Notes: a model not told the origin generated them from the letters alone. DNA of 64,000 nt from Pseudomonas fluorescens (GCF_902498185.1 NZ_CABVIX010000011.1:62001-126000); one strand, 5' to 3'; counted from the first letter of the stretch, positions 25,591-35,317 are shown. Translations and numbers: made by a program.

Positions 25591-28014
25591 ATGTCCCGTG
25601 CTGTTGTCACTTACCTGCGTCCCAGCCTGATGGCCCTGGCCATTGCCCTGGCCAGCCCTGCGCTTTGCGCCGCCGATCCATCGGCCATGCGCGGCTACGA
25701 CCTGCCCAGGGCACCTCTGGCCAGCGCGCTGAACCACATCGCCAGCCAAGCCGGTATCGCCCTTGTCCTGGACCCGACCCTCGTCAGCGGCCGTACCTGC
25801 GCGCCGGTCTCCGGCCAGTACGACGCCCTCGGCGCCCTGCAGGCCGCCCTGAGCGGTACTGGCCTGCAGCTGCAGCAGAGCAGCGCCGGGAGTTACAGCC
25901 TTGTCGCCACGCCGGATGGCAGCCTGGCCTTGCCGGAAACCAGCATCGATGCCAGCAGCAGCTATGAAAGCGCCTGGGGCGCGGCGAGCGGATATGTCGC
26001 GACGCGTACGGCGGCGGGGACCAAGACCGACACCGCCATCGCCGAGCTGCCTCGCTCAGTGACCATTGTCACGCGCCAGCAGATGGAAGACCGCTCCGTT
26101 CTCAACCTGAATGACGCCTTGCGCTACACCGCAGGCGTACAGAGCAGCGGCTATGGCTCCGACTCGCGAAGTGACTGGTTACTGGTTCGTGGCTTCGTGC
26201 CTGCTCAGTTCCTCGATGGCCTGCCGCTGCCCAAGGGCAACTACGCAACTCCGAAAATCGAGCCCTGGAATCTGGAACGCGTCGCCGTGTTGCGGGGCCC
26301 GGCCTCGTCTGTCTACGGCCAGACCCCGCCCGGCGGGATGCTGGACATGACCTCACGCCGCCCGCAGTACGAAAGTAGCCACGAAGTGGAAGTGCAAGCC
26401 GGCAGCAACGAACACAAGCAGATCAGTTTCGACAGCACCGGCAAGATCGACGACCAAGGCCGATTTCTCTATCGTCTGAGCGGTACCGTGCGCGACAGCA
26501 ACTCGCCGGTCGACCATATCCCGGACAAACGCTACAACCTCGCGCCCAGCCTGACGTGGAACATCAACGACGACACCACGCTGACGTTCATCTCGCAGTA
26601 CACCCGGGACGATACGGGCATCACCGGCCAGTTCCTGCCGCTTCAGGGCACCAAGCTGAGCAGCCCCGCCGGCAAGATCTCCCACCACAAGAACCTGGGC
26701 GATCCGGACTGGGAGTCCTATGACCGCACCTACTACGCATCGGGCTATGCCTTCGAGACGCATCTGAATGACACCTGGCAGTTCCGCCAGAACCTGCGAT
26801 ACACCCGTAACGAGCTCGACTTCAAGGGCATCACCGCCGGTGGCTCGATCTGGCCAGACGGGCCGGACGAGGCCGTGAGCGAAGACGGCACCGTCCAGCG
26901 CACCGCAGGCATCGTCGAGGAAGACATCGGCCAGTTCGCCGTGGACAACAACCTCCAGGGTGATTTCCAGACTGGCGCCATCGCCCACACGCTACTGCTG
27001 GGCCTCGATCACCAGCGGTCGACCAGCAACGCCCGCTGGCGCTGGGGTTCGACCGGAGTGCCGCCCAGCAACATCCATGACCCGGTCTACGGCCAGGACT
27101 TCTCCAATGTCGACTTCTTCGACATGTATGACTATACGCAGAAGACCCAGCAGACCGGCCTCTACATCCAGGACCAGATGGCCCTCGACAACTGGCGCCT
27201 GAGCCTGGGCGGACGCGAGGACTGGGTTCATACCGGTACCACGTTCCATAACATGGGTGACGCTACCAATACCCAGCGCGACAGGAAATTCAGCGGTAAC
27301 GCCGCGCTGAGCTACGTCTTTGACAACGGCCTGACGCCCTACATCTCCTACGCCGAGTCTTTCCAGGCCGCATCCGGCTCGGCGGTCAACAGCACCGATG
27401 CGTTCAAGCCGACCGAAGGCAAGCAGTACGAACTGGGTCTCAAGTACCAGCCGCCTGGCAGCACTACCTTGCTGACGGCAGCGGTATTCGACCTGACCCA
27501 GGAAAACATGTCAGTAACAGAGGCTAATGTCACCCGTCAGGTCGGTGAAGTGCGGGTACGCGGCCTGGAGCTTGAAGCCAGCTCCGAGGTCAACGAAAGC
27601 CTGAAACTGATCGGGTCGTACACCTATAACGACAGCGAGATCATCAAAGGCGCGAGTGCAGAGGAAGGCAAGCGCATGGCCCAGGTCCCGCGCAACCAGG
27701 CCACGGCCTGGGCTGACTACACGTGGCGCACCGGCCCGCTGGACGGTTTCGGTGTTGGCGTCGGCGTGCGTTACGTGGGCGACACCTACGGCAACACTAC
27801 CAACACTGATTGGGGACATGTGGGTTCGTACACCGTCTATGACGCATCTGTGCACTACGATCTGGGCCGCCTGAACAACACACTCAAAGGCGTGACAGTA
27901 GCCGTGGACGCCAAGAACGTCTTCAACAAGGACTATCTGTCCACCTGCGACGGTTACTACTGCTACTACGGCGACGAGCGCAACGTGGTGGCAAGCGTGA
28001 ACTACCAGTTCTGA
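25591..28014 (+). CDS. TonB-dependent siderophore receptor with N-terminal signalling domain
   Basis: 807-residue outer-membrane transducer. A signal peptide (MALAIALASPALCAA, cleavage near residue 28) is followed by the secretin/TonB short N-terminal signalling domain (~32-106, YDLPRAPLASALNHIASQAGIALVLDPTLV), the plug (~145-260, ELPRSVTIVTRQQMEDRS...RGFVPAQFLDGLPL) and a 22-strand barrel ending in the terminal Phe of VASVNYQF. AGGAG precedes the ATG. The signalling domain plus upstream sigma and FecR genes show an autoregulated ferrisiderophore system. The ligand cannot be read; a hydroxamate such as ferrichrome/ferrioxamine is possible. Confidence 0.93.
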   Translation: MSRAVVTYLRPSLMALAIALASPALCAADPSAMRGYDLPRAPLASALNHIASQAGIALVLDPTLVSGRTCAPVSGQYDALGALQAALSGTGLQLQQSSAGSYSLVATPDGSLALPETSIDASSSYESAWGAASGYVATRTAAGTKTDTAIAELPRSVTIVTRQQMEDRSVLNLNDALRYTAGVQSSGYGSDSRSDWLLVRGFVPAQFLDGLPLPKGNYATPKIEPWNLERVAVLRGPASSVYGQTPPGGMLDMTSRRPQYESSHEVEVQAGSNEHKQISFDSTGKIDDQGRFLYRLSGTVRDSNSPVDHIPDKRYNLAPSLTWNINDDTTLTFISQYTRDDTGITGQFLPLQGTKLSSPAGKISHHKNLGDPDWESYDRTYYASGYAFETHLNDTWQFRQNLRYTRNELDFKGITAGGSIWPDGPDEAVSEDGTVQRTAGIVEEDIGQFAVDNNLQGDFQTGAIAHTLLLGLDHQRSTSNARWRWGSTGVPPSNIHDPVYGQDFSNVDFFDMYDYTQKTQQTGLYIQDQMALDNWRLSLGGREDWVHTGTTFHNMGDATNTQRDRKFSGNAALSYVFDNGLTPYISYAESFQAASGSAVNSTDAFKPTEGKQYELGLKYQPPGSTTLLTAAVFDLTQENMSVTEANVTRQVGEVRVRGLELEASSEVNESLKLIGSYTYNDSEIIKGASAEEGKRMAQVPRNQATAWADYTWRTGPLDGFGVGVGVRYVGDTYGNTTNTDWGHVGSYTVYDASVHYDLGRLNNTLKGVTVAVDAKNVFNKDYLSTCDGYYCYYGDERNVVASVNYQF

Positions 28015-28032
28015 CGCAGATACGGGGCCACC

Positions 28033-29151
28033 ATGAAAAGCCGAACCATACGCCGCTGGTCCGTGGTCCATACCTGGACCAGCCTGATCTGCACGCTGTT
28101 CCTGCTGCTGCTGGCCCTGACCGGCCTGCCGCTGATTTTCCACCACGAGCTGGAGCACCTGCTCGGCGATGCGCCCGAACTGCGCGAGATGCCCGCGGAC
28201 ACTCCACACCTGGACCTTGAGCAACTGGTCCTCAAGGCCGAAGCCCACCGCCCCGGCGAGGTGATGCAGTACTTCGGCTACGACGAAGACGACCGTAACG
28301 GCGTGGTCGCCATCATGGCGGCCACCGCGGGCACCGAGCCCAACTCGTCGCACACCTTCATGCTTGATGCCCGCACCGGCGAAGCCGTGGCCATGCCGTC
28401 GGCCAACGGCGGCATCATGCTGTTCCTGTTGCGGATGCATGTGGACATGTTCGCCGGCCTGCCCGGCAAGTTGCTGCTGGCGTTCATGGGGTTGCTGTTC
28501 GTCATCGCGATCGTCTCCGGCACCGTGCTCTACGCACCGTTCATGCGCCGCCTAGAGTTCGCCAGCGTTCGCCACGAAAAATCCCGCCGCCTGCGCTGGC
28601 TCGACCTGCACAACCTGATCGGCATCGTCACCCTGACCTGGGCCCTGGTGGTCGGCGTGACGGGGGTGATCAGCGCCTGCGCCGACCTGGTCATCGCCGC
28701 CTGGCGCAACGAAAGCCTTGCCGCGATGGTCGCGCCCTATCGCGATGCGCCGCCCTTGACCGAACGTGCGCCAGCCAGCCGCCTGTTGCAGATCGCCGCC
28801 GAGACAGCCCCGGGCATGCGAGCCGACTTCATCGCTTTCCCCGGAACACGCTTTTCCAGCGAGCACCACTACGCGGTGTTCATGAAAGGCAGCACCCACC
28901 TCACTTCGCACCTGCTCACGCCCGTGCTCATCGACGCACGGACCCTCGCCGTCACCGCCATCGGCGAGCGTCCCTGGTACATGGACGCCATGGGCCTGTC
29001 ACAGCCGCTGCACTTTGGTGACTATGGCGGCCGGCCAATGCAGATCCTCTGGGCAGCACTCGATGTGCTGACCATCATCGTGCTGGCGAGCGGAGTCTAT
29101 CTGTGGTGGGGCAAGCAGCGGCGCCCCAGGACCAGGGAGGCGCGAACATGA
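28033..29151 (+). CDS. PepSY-associated inner-membrane protein (PiuB-like)
   Basis: 372-residue PepSY-TM family protein. Membrane segments lie near 13-36 (HTWTSLICTLFLLLLALTGLPLIF), 147-170 (LLLAFMGLLFVIAIVSGTVLY), 193-215 (LIGIVTLTWALVVGVTGVISAC) and 344-365. PepSY regions occupy the periplasmic parts. Such proteins commonly sit beside siderophore receptors and are thought to help release or reduce iron in the periplasm; several are ferrisiderophore reductases. It begins 18 nt after the receptor and overlaps the next small gene, so it belongs to the iron operon. Confidence 0.9.
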   Translation: MKSRTIRRWSVVHTWTSLICTLFLLLLALTGLPLIFHHELEHLLGDAPELREMPADTPHLDLEQLVLKAEAHRPGEVMQYFGYDEDDRNGVVAIMAATAGTEPNSSHTFMLDARTGEAVAMPSANGGIMLFLLRMHVDMFAGLPGKLLLAFMGLLFVIAIVSGTVLYAPFMRRLEFASVRHEKSRRLRWLDLHNLIGIVTLTWALVVGVTGVISACADLVIAAWRNESLAAMVAPYRDAPPLTERAPASRLLQIAAETAPGMRADFIAFPGTRFSSEHHYAVFMKGSTHLTSHLLTPVLIDARTLAVTAIGERPWYMDAMGLSQPLHFGDYGGRPMQILWAALDVLTIIVLASGVYLWWGKQRRPRTREART

Positions 29152-29333
29152 GCCACAGGTCGCAGGCGACCGGGCGCATTTTCCTCTGGCCGCTGGTCAT
29201 TGGACTGCTGGGCGCCTTGGGCCTGTTCGCCGCGCTGCTGGGCGATGGCGGCTGGGATGCGTTGTCGTGGTTCGGCCTGGGCATACCCGCCCTGTTGGGG
29301 CTGCGCGGTCTCTGGCCTGGTCGCCGACGCTGA
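29148..29333 (+). CDS. Small two-helix membrane protein of the iron operon
   Basis: 61-residue protein starting within an ATGA overlap with the PepSY gene. Two hydrophobic segments, about 11-30 (IFLWPLVIGLLGALGLFAAL) and 37-54 (WDALSWFGLGIPALLGLRG), with a basic end. No named family recognised; similar tiny proteins often follow PepSY genes in pseudomonads, so it is probably an accessory subunit. The coupling, not homology, is the main support. Confidence 0.75.
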   Translation: MSHRSQATGRIFLWPLVIGLLGALGLFAALLGDGGWDALSWFGLGIPALLGLRGLWPGRRR

Positions 29334-29407
29334 GCTAGCAGGCTACCGCACGTGATAGCCAGAGACGCCGCAGCATGCGACGCCTGAGCCACCACCGGAG
29401 TCCTCGC

Positions 29408-32400
29408 ATGACGCCCCTGCAACGCTTGAAGTCCCACGATGCGCGACTGCAAGATCTCCTCGACCCCCTGCCCAGCCTGGAGCAGCTCCTGGACCTGTGC
29501 CTGGCGGACCTCGCTGCGGGTGAAACTGTCCGGGCCCGCGACCTGACGATCGACCAGCGCAGTCTGCTGGACCAGGTCGGCGAACACCTGCGCACCGGCC
29601 AGCCCTTCACCCTGCCCACAGGCGCCCGCACAGCGCTGCACGGCAGGGCGCTCAATGAGGCGGAACGGGTCACGCTGGTAGCATCCATCGGCGCCTTCAC
29701 CCGCCAACTGCGCGCCCGGTACCACGCCAGCCTCGCCGAATACTGGACCGACCCGGGACAGCAAGGGACCAGCCGACGCAAGCGCTTGCTGCAACTGCGG
29801 CGTGAGCAATTCTTCGATGAGATCGCGCTGCGCCTGGCCGATCAGACCCTGACCGCCGAACAGGCCTACACGCTGCGGATCGCTCTGGAACTGCCGCATG
29901 CCTGGCAGCGCCAGCGCCTGCCCGCTGCGCAGCAACCGCAGGTCTACCGGCCCCTGCTCGAGATTGGCTCGCCACACTGGCGCACTCACTTGCCGGGCGC
30001 GCTGGTGATCGTCGCCAGCGGACCGGCAGGCCAGACGCTCGCACACCACGCCGATGTCGGCCACGCCCTGCTCTGCAGCCTGTCACACGGTATCGAAGCC
30101 TTCGCCAGCCTCACCGACCTGCACACCGAATTATGCGAACGCCTCGACGATCCGCTGCAAGGCGAACCTCTGTTGAAGCTCTGCACCCGCCAGAGTGACC
30201 GTGAACAGGCCCGTCTCGCCGAACGCCTGCGCTATGACTGGTTCGCCGCAGACATGCTTGAAGAACAGCTCGACCACCTTATCGACGCCCAGAGCGCCCG
30301 CCTCAGCCACGCCTGGATCGATGCCTGGAACACAGGCATCCAGCGGCACCTGGACGCCTTTGACGCCCTTCTCGCCAAGTCCCTGGATGTGCGTTCGCAG
30401 TTGGTGTGCAAGAACGCCCTGGCCACGCGCTACGCCCTGCTCCTGGAAAGACACTTGCCAGACTGGCTGCGTAACGCGCCCCAGCAGGCGCTGACGCATA
30501 TCGTCCAGGCCATGCAAGAGCTGATCATCGCCGTGGACCGTGCGGGCGCGCCCGGCATTCTGACCCTTGAGCAGTTCCGCCAGCGTCACACGCTGCTCGC
30601 CTGGACCCGCGAGCGTCTGCGTGAGCGCTTGCGCCACGCCTATGGACTGGACCTGAACCCCTCCAGTATCAAGGTCAGCATCACGCTCGCCAGGCAGATC
30701 GGGCCGCTGCTCAACCCACTGACCAATTCAAGCTATGTCGCCGGGGCCAGCCGTCCGCAGGTCGGCGGCACTCTGCAACTGATCAAGACGACCTATGACC
30801 TGGACGAGCTTGCGCTGCTCAATATTGCCTGGCTGGACGTTGACTACTGGCTGACCGCACGGGTGCACCTGGAGGACGGCTCACTGATAGAAGGCCTGAC
30901 CTCCGGGATCGTCAGGCAGATGATCCGCGACCTCGATGCGGGCAATGGCTATACCCGCTACCTGCAGGCCCAGCTGATCGACTCGCCCGCCGGGCAGTGG
31001 CGCCAGGAAGCTCATGGCCGGATCAACCATGCCCGCATGCAGGCCGAAGCCGTGAAGGCCAACTACGCCGGGCACTTCCTGCCCGATCCCCTGCAGCAGG
31101 GCTACCGATGGGTCAAGACCATCCTCCGATACCCCGACAGCAACTGGCGCGCCACGGTCGATGAACATCGCATCACGGTGCGTCAGCTGGTGATCCAGAG
31201 CCATACCGTACAAGGCGTGCTGTTGCTCCATGCCGAAGTACGGAGCATTGCCTCGTTCGTCATCTATGCCCCGGATGCGCCCGACCGGCGGCCCTGGCGC
31301 GAGTACCGCAGCATCCGCCAATTGATGCGCGCGCTGCGCCGCAGCCCGCAGATGCGCCGTTACGTCACTCAGCGCATGCCGCTGGCAGATCCAGTGCGCA
31401 TCGACAAGCTGCTGCGCAAAGGTGGCCTTGCTCCCCATGTCCAGCGCCCCACGATCGACGGCGATCTGTTCAAGGCCTGCTACCTGGCCGAGGTACATGC
31501 CCTCATGGCGGTGGTCGACCAAGGCACGCGGAGTAACCGTGAACTGCTCGGCGAGCTGGCGCTGAACGCGCTATGGATACTGCTCGACCTTGTGAGCCTG
31601 GTGCTGCCCAGCCGCCCGCTGTCGGCCCTGGCGTTCGGGCGCGCGGCGATTTCAGTGATCAATGGGCTCGAAGCCTTCGAGGAAGGAGACCGTAGTGAGG
31701 CCCTGGACCATGCGTTCAATGCCGTGAGCCATACGCTCGACGGAATCAACAGCTTCGCAGGCTCGACGGTCATGCGCCAGACACTGCGCGGATTGCCCAA
31801 GCCCCCCTCCGCGCCGATCCCGGTCCACTACTCCGCCACCCCCGGCACCCGACATCTGCGTGCACTCGGCGGCAGCCAGCTGGGCGAAGGTATCTTCGAG
31901 CAGCGCTCGCCGGAACATGGTCTGCGCCAGTACTTCATCCAGGATAAACAAGGCCTGCACTATCAGGTCACCTTCGATGGCATACGCTGGCGAGCGGTAG
32001 ACCCCAGGCAACCGGATGCCTACCTCAAGGTGCCGGTCAAGCGGCTGGAAAATGGGGAGTGGGTGACCGACTCCCCTGTACTCTGGTATGACGGCTTGCC
32101 CGACCTGACGCAGCTGCTGAGCGACTGCGCGCTCGCCGAACCGCTTGACGGGCAGCCGGTACCCGAAGCGCAGGCGCTCTACTCGGCCAACGGCCAGCTG
32201 TACGTGCAGGTCGGGGCACTGCAACTACCGGTGCGCCAGCATCTGCTGCAAGCGCACTATCACCTGCAGCTGCCTGCCACTGAAGGTGGGCAGCGCATCG
32301 CCTGGGCGGTCCTGCGCTGGCACCTCGGCCAGTGGCAGATCCGCCTGCGCCAGGCCGGGCGCGCCAGCGAGTGGCTGGCGCTGCCCCCGCTCTACTCGGT

Positions 32401-32419
32401 GATACGCGGCAGAAGCTGA
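29408..32419 (+). CDS. Dermonecrotic-toxin-domain (DUF6543-type) protein, candidate toxin/effector
   Basis: 1003-residue protein that resembles the family annotated in Pseudomonas as 'dermonecrotic toxin domain-containing' (DUF6543). Supporting segments: FTRQLRARYHASLAEYWTDP (~98-117), SRRKRLLQLRREQFFDEIALRLADQTL, and LDLNPSSIKVSITLARQIGPLLNPLTNSSYV (~414-444), all typical of that N-terminal module. Around 715-750 a hydrophobic stretch (LALNALWILLDLVSLVLPSRPLSALAFG) could insert in membranes. No signal peptide, no leucine-rich repeats and no NEL ubiquitin-ligase tail as in some relatives. GGAG precedes the chosen ATG. It starts 74 bp after the iron operon and overlaps the convergent LPS kinase gene by 28 nt. 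Toxicity is an inference from the family name. Confidence 0.75.
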   Translation: MTPLQRLKSHDARLQDLLDPLPSLEQLLDLCLADLAAGETVRARDLTIDQRSLLDQVGEHLRTGQPFTLPTGARTALHGRALNEAERVTLVASIGAFTRQLRARYHASLAEYWTDPGQQGTSRRKRLLQLRREQFFDEIALRLADQTLTAEQAYTLRIALELPHAWQRQRLPAAQQPQVYRPLLEIGSPHWRTHLPGALVIVASGPAGQTLAHHADVGHALLCSLSHGIEAFASLTDLHTELCERLDDPLQGEPLLKLCTRQSDREQARLAERLRYDWFAADMLEEQLDHLIDAQSARLSHAWIDAWNTGIQRHLDAFDALLAKSLDVRSQLVCKNALATRYALLLERHLPDWLRNAPQQALTHIVQAMQELIIAVDRAGAPGILTLEQFRQRHTLLAWTRERLRERLRHAYGLDLNPSSIKVSITLARQIGPLLNPLTNSSYVAGASRPQVGGTLQLIKTTYDLDELALLNIAWLDVDYWLTARVHLEDGSLIEGLTSGIVRQMIRDLDAGNGYTRYLQAQLIDSPAGQWRQEAHGRINHARMQAEAVKANYAGHFLPDPLQQGYRWVKTILRYPDSNWRATVDEHRITVRQLVIQSHTVQGVLLLHAEVRSIASFVIYAPDAPDRRPWREYRSIRQLMRALRRSPQMRRYVTQRMPLADPVRIDKLLRKGGLAPHVQRPTIDGDLFKACYLAEVHALMAVVDQGTRSNRELLGELALNALWILLDLVSLVLPSRPLSALAFGRAAISVINGLEAFEEGDRSEALDHAFNAVSHTLDGINSFAGSTVMRQTLRGLPKPPSAPIPVHYSATPGTRHLRALGGSQLGEGIFEQRSPEHGLRQYFIQDKQGLHYQVTFDGIRWRAVDPRQPDAYLKVPVKRLENGEWVTDSPVLWYDGLPDLTQLLSDCALAEPLDGQPVPEAQALYSANGQLYVQVGALQLPVRQHLLQAHYHLQLPATEGGQRIAWAVLRWHLGQWQIRLRQAGRASEWLALPPLYSVIRGRS

Positions 32420-33834
32420 TCCAGGCGCTGGTACAGGGCGCTGCTGCTGGGCCAGTTGCGCAGCAGCCGTGCCCGGTCACGGGCGAAGGCGGGCGCAAAG
32501 CTGAGGCCGGTGGCGTGCTGGGTCATGGCGTCCAGATCGATCAACGACCACTGCCCGTCCTGCCAGAACAGATTGTGACCCTTCATGTCGCCATGGCTGA
32601 TGCGCTCGCGGATCAGCTGTTGCAGCAGGCGTTGCAGGGCTTGCAACTGCGCCTCGGGCACATCGCCGCTGTCCACGTAGGGCGCAAGGCTTGCGACCAG
32701 GTCGGGGCCGTCGGCGTACTCGGTCACCAGGTAGGCGCGGCTGCGCAGGCCCATCACTCGCTGTTCCAGCACGGCCAGAGGCTTGGGGGTGGGAATGCCG
32801 AGAAACTCCAGGCGATGCCCTTCGATCCAGGAGTGCCAGGCCCGGCTGGGGCGCCAGAAACGCTTGAGCCAGTGAGCGGTGTTCTTGATATTGTAGCGTT
32901 TGAGCACCAGCGGGCGCCCGGCTACCTCGACCCGCGCCACGCTGGCCGCGCCGCCCGTCTTGTACAGGTGCCCCTGCTCGATCAGCGCATCGGCTTGCTC
33001 CAGGACCGGTAGCAGCGCATCCACTTCCTTGCGGCGGATGGCGCGCAGGCCCGACAGCGTGCGCTCGACGCTGAACAGCGTGCACGCGCGCCCAGCCTTG
33101 TCGAGGTAGTCCTTCAGGCGCCAGCTGCGCACCTTGTCGACCTGCTTCTGCAGGGCCTCCAGCGGCAGGGCGTGTTCGGCGTTGGCCAGCAGGTAGTGCA
33201 CCAGCAGCTCCTCGATGAACGGCTCAAGGCGCTTGGGCAACTGGGCGAAGAAGACACCGAGATTTTCCAGCACACGCTGGCGAGACAGAGGCGCTCCTGC
33301 TTGCTCGGCCTTGATCCCGGCGCCATCGATCAGGTACAGCCGGCCGTCATGACGCAGCAGGTTGTCCAGGTGCAAGTCGTCCTGCCACAAGCCCTTGGCG
33401 TGCATCTGCGCCACGGCGGTCAGTGCCTCGCCAAGCACGACGTGCTGCTCGTCGGCCACGGGCGCCAGGCCCTCGACCTCGGCCCAGGCGTCGCCCAGGC
33501 TCTGGGCATCTTCGAGAAACTCGAACAGCAGCCAGCCACCCTCGCCTTGTTCAAGGCCTTCAACCAGCAGCTGCGGGGTGGTCAGGCCTTGGGCAGCCAT
33601 CAGGCGCACGCCGTCGCGCTCGCGCTGGAAGTGACGCGGCGCGTTGCCGCCGACCAGCAGCTTGGCCAGCACGGTACGGCCACGCCAGATACCGGCGCCT
33701 ACATAGCGCTGCCCCGGCAGTACGCGCAGCAGGGTGAGCAGTTGCAGTTCGGCCGGGCCGGCCGCATCGGCCAGGGACACCGACAGCGGCAGCGCCGGTG
33801 CGCGCCCGGCGTTCTTGAGTTCAGACAAACGCAT
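32392..33834 (-). CDS. Tandem lipopolysaccharide-core kinase-like protein (PA5006-type)
   Basis: 480-residue cytoplasmic protein with two InaA/WaaP-like kinase domains in tandem. Domain 1 has the catalytic stretch WQDDLHLDN (Asp153, His155) and YLIDGAG (Asp170); domain 2 has HGDMKGHN (His414, Asp416, Asn421) and SLIDLDAM (Asp433). It is the last gene of the LPS inner-core cluster and matches by position the PA5006 gene of P. aeruginosa. The likely job is phosphorylation of core heptose or a supporting step. TGATG overlap with the upstream wapQ. Its end runs 28 nt into the convergent toxin-like gene. Confidence 0.85.
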   Translation of the reverse strand: MRLSELKNAGRAPALPLSVSLADAAGPAELQLLTLLRVLPGQRYVGAGIWRGRTVLAKLLVGGNAPRHFQRERDGVRLMAAQGLTTPQLLVEGLEQGEGGWLLFEFLEDAQSLGDAWAEVEGLAPVADEQHVVLGEALTAVAQMHAKGLWQDDLHLDNLLRHDGRLYLIDGAGIKAEQAGAPLSRQRVLENLGVFFAQLPKRLEPFIEELLVHYLLANAEHALPLEALQKQVDKVRSWRLKDYLDKAGRACTLFSVERTLSGLRAIRRKEVDALLPVLEQADALIEQGHLYKTGGAASVARVEVAGRPLVLKRYNIKNTAHWLKRFWRPSRAWHSWIEGHRLEFLGIPTPKPLAVLEQRVMGLRSRAYLVTEYADGPDLVASLAPYVDSGDVPEAQLQALQRLLQQLIRERISHGDMKGHNLFWQDGQWSLIDLDAMTQHATGLSFAPAFARDRARLLRNWPSSSALYQRLDQLLPRITE

Positions 33835-34586
33835 CAGTGGGCCTCTTTGTCACGTCGGCGGCGCACCAGGCGCTGCAACCAGGTATCGACCAGCACACTG
33901 TCCGCTGGCTGTTCGAGGTAGGCGGCAAGCAAGGTGCGTACATCGCCCTCGCTCCAGGCATTCGCCCTGCGCAGCAGGGGTTCCAGGTCCTTGAGCCGAT
34001 CATGCCGACCAAACAGCAGCGGCCGGGTTTTTTCCAGGTCGATCAGCTGCGCTTGCCAGCCGGTGCTGCGCACACGCAGGAAGATATGCTTGGGATAGAA
34101 GCAGCCGTGCACCTGCCCGGCCTTGTGCAGCGTGCGCGCCAGCTGCCCGCACGCCTGCAGGATACCCACGCGCTGGGCGGCGTCGAGCCGCGGCCATTGA
34201 CCGAGCAGGCCGTCCAGATCACTCCATTCGTCCAGCGCGCGGGTCATGAGGATCGCGCGGCGCTCGCCGGCCACCCGGCGCTCCCCGTAGAACACCGCCT
34301 GCAAGGCCGGGATATGCAGCTGCTGGTAGCGGCTGATGTTGCGAAACTCGCGGGCAAACGTCGGCTCGCCGAACGGGCTGTGCAGGGTGCGGGTCAGGTA
34401 GTCGCTCTGGCGCTTGAGGTAGTAGCCCTTGCCTTCGAGCTCCAGGCGATAGACGCTGCTCCAGCCGCCACGCCCAGTGTTTGGCTCGTCCACGGCGTCG
34501 AGCTGCAACGCCCACAGGGCGTCGAACTCGGTCAGGCCATGACGTTGCAGCAGCGCCACATCGGCGCTGGCCAGGTAATCGCTCAT
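33834..34586 (-). CDS. wapQ: LPS core heptose kinase-like protein WapQ
   Basis: 250-residue InaA-type lipopolysaccharide kinase. The nucleotide-binding part has GRGGWSSVYRLELEGKGYYLKRQ (Lys in YYLKRQ), and the catalytic part reads KAGQVHGCFYPKHIFLRV followed by LIDLEKTRP; the HGC in place of HGD/HRD is notable, with the acidic residue shifted. Start MSDYLASAD forms an ATGA overlap with the upstream wapP. Order waaF-waaC-waaG-waaP-wapP-wapQ matches P. aeruginosa PA5012-PA5007, which supports the symbol. Confidence 0.82.
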   Translation of the reverse strand: MSDYLASADVALLQRHGLTEFDALWALQLDAVDEPNTGRGGWSSVYRLELEGKGYYLKRQSDYLTRTLHSPFGEPTFAREFRNISRYQQLHIPALQAVFYGERRVAGERRAILMTRALDEWSDLDGLLGQWPRLDAAQRVGILQACGQLARTLHKAGQVHGCFYPKHIFLRVRSTGWQAQLIDLEKTRPLLFGRHDRLKDLEPLLRRANAWSEGDVRTLLAAYLEQPADSVLVDTWLQRLVRRRRDKEAH

Positions 34587-35317
34587 TCCCGTCCCTCGAA
34601 AAAATCCACCACGAGCCGGACGCGTTTCTTGTCCGCCGCAGTCAGGCGTTGGTGCCCGCGGTATTGCAGATAGAAACGCAGGCGCTGGGTCGCCGACAGG
34701 TGATATTTGGCGACCTTGTCCAGGCAGGCCAGGTCCTTGATGACCCGGTGGCGCAGCATGAAGCCGCACCAGAAGTCGCCGGTCGGGCAGTCGATGAAGA
34801 ATAGCGTGCCACGGTCATCGACCAGCAGGTTGCGCCACTTCAAGTCGTTGTGGGTGAAGTGGTGATCGTGCATCACCCGCGTGTGACGGGCCAACTGGCG
34901 GCTCAGGTGATCGACCCACCCCCGGTCGGCCAAACGCGGGTCATTGCGCTCGGCAAGCACCGACAAGTCTTCGGTGCGTGGCAACTCACGGGTGATCATC
35001 GCCCCACGGCCAAACCCCAGCCCGTTGCGCTCAAGGCCATGGGCGACCACTTCGGCGGTGGGAATCCCCCACTTGGCGAACTGCCGGAGATTCTGCCATT
35101 CGGCCTTGATCCGCGGCCGGCCCAGGTAGCGGCGCAGACCCTTGCCGGCCCCGGTATAGCGCTTGACGTAGTAGTGGACGCCATCGCGCTGCACGCGGAT
35201 CACCTCGCTGAGCACGTCGCGGGTCAGGCGTTCGCCCTGAAGCGCAAACACCGCGTCGATGCTACCGAAGTCCGCCGTCAGTGCCTCATACCCTGGCGCC
35301 AGTGTCCAACCCGCCAT
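34583..35317 (-). CDS. wapP: LPS core kinase WapP
   Basis: 244-residue kinase of the InaA/WaaP group that probably phosphorylates the inner-core heptoses. Motifs: VHYYVKRYTGAGKGLRRYLG with the ATP lysine, VMHDHHFTHNDLKWRNLLV with catalytic HND, and LFFIDCPTGDFW as the metal-binding segment. Starts in a TGATG overlap with waaP and ends in an ATGA overlap with wapQ. Length and place equal PA5008. Confidence 0.87.
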   Translation of the reverse strand: MAGWTLAPGYEALTADFGSIDAVFALQGERLTRDVLSEVIRVQRDGVHYYVKRYTGAGKGLRRYLGRPRIKAEWQNLRQFAKWGIPTAEVVAHGLERNGLGFGRGAMITRELPRTEDLSVLAERNDPRLADRGWVDHLSRQLARHTRVMHDHHFTHNDLKWRNLLVDDRGTLFFIDCPTGDFWCGFMLRHRVIKDLACLDKVAKYHLSATQRLRFYLQYRGHQRLTAADKKRVRLVVDFFEGRE

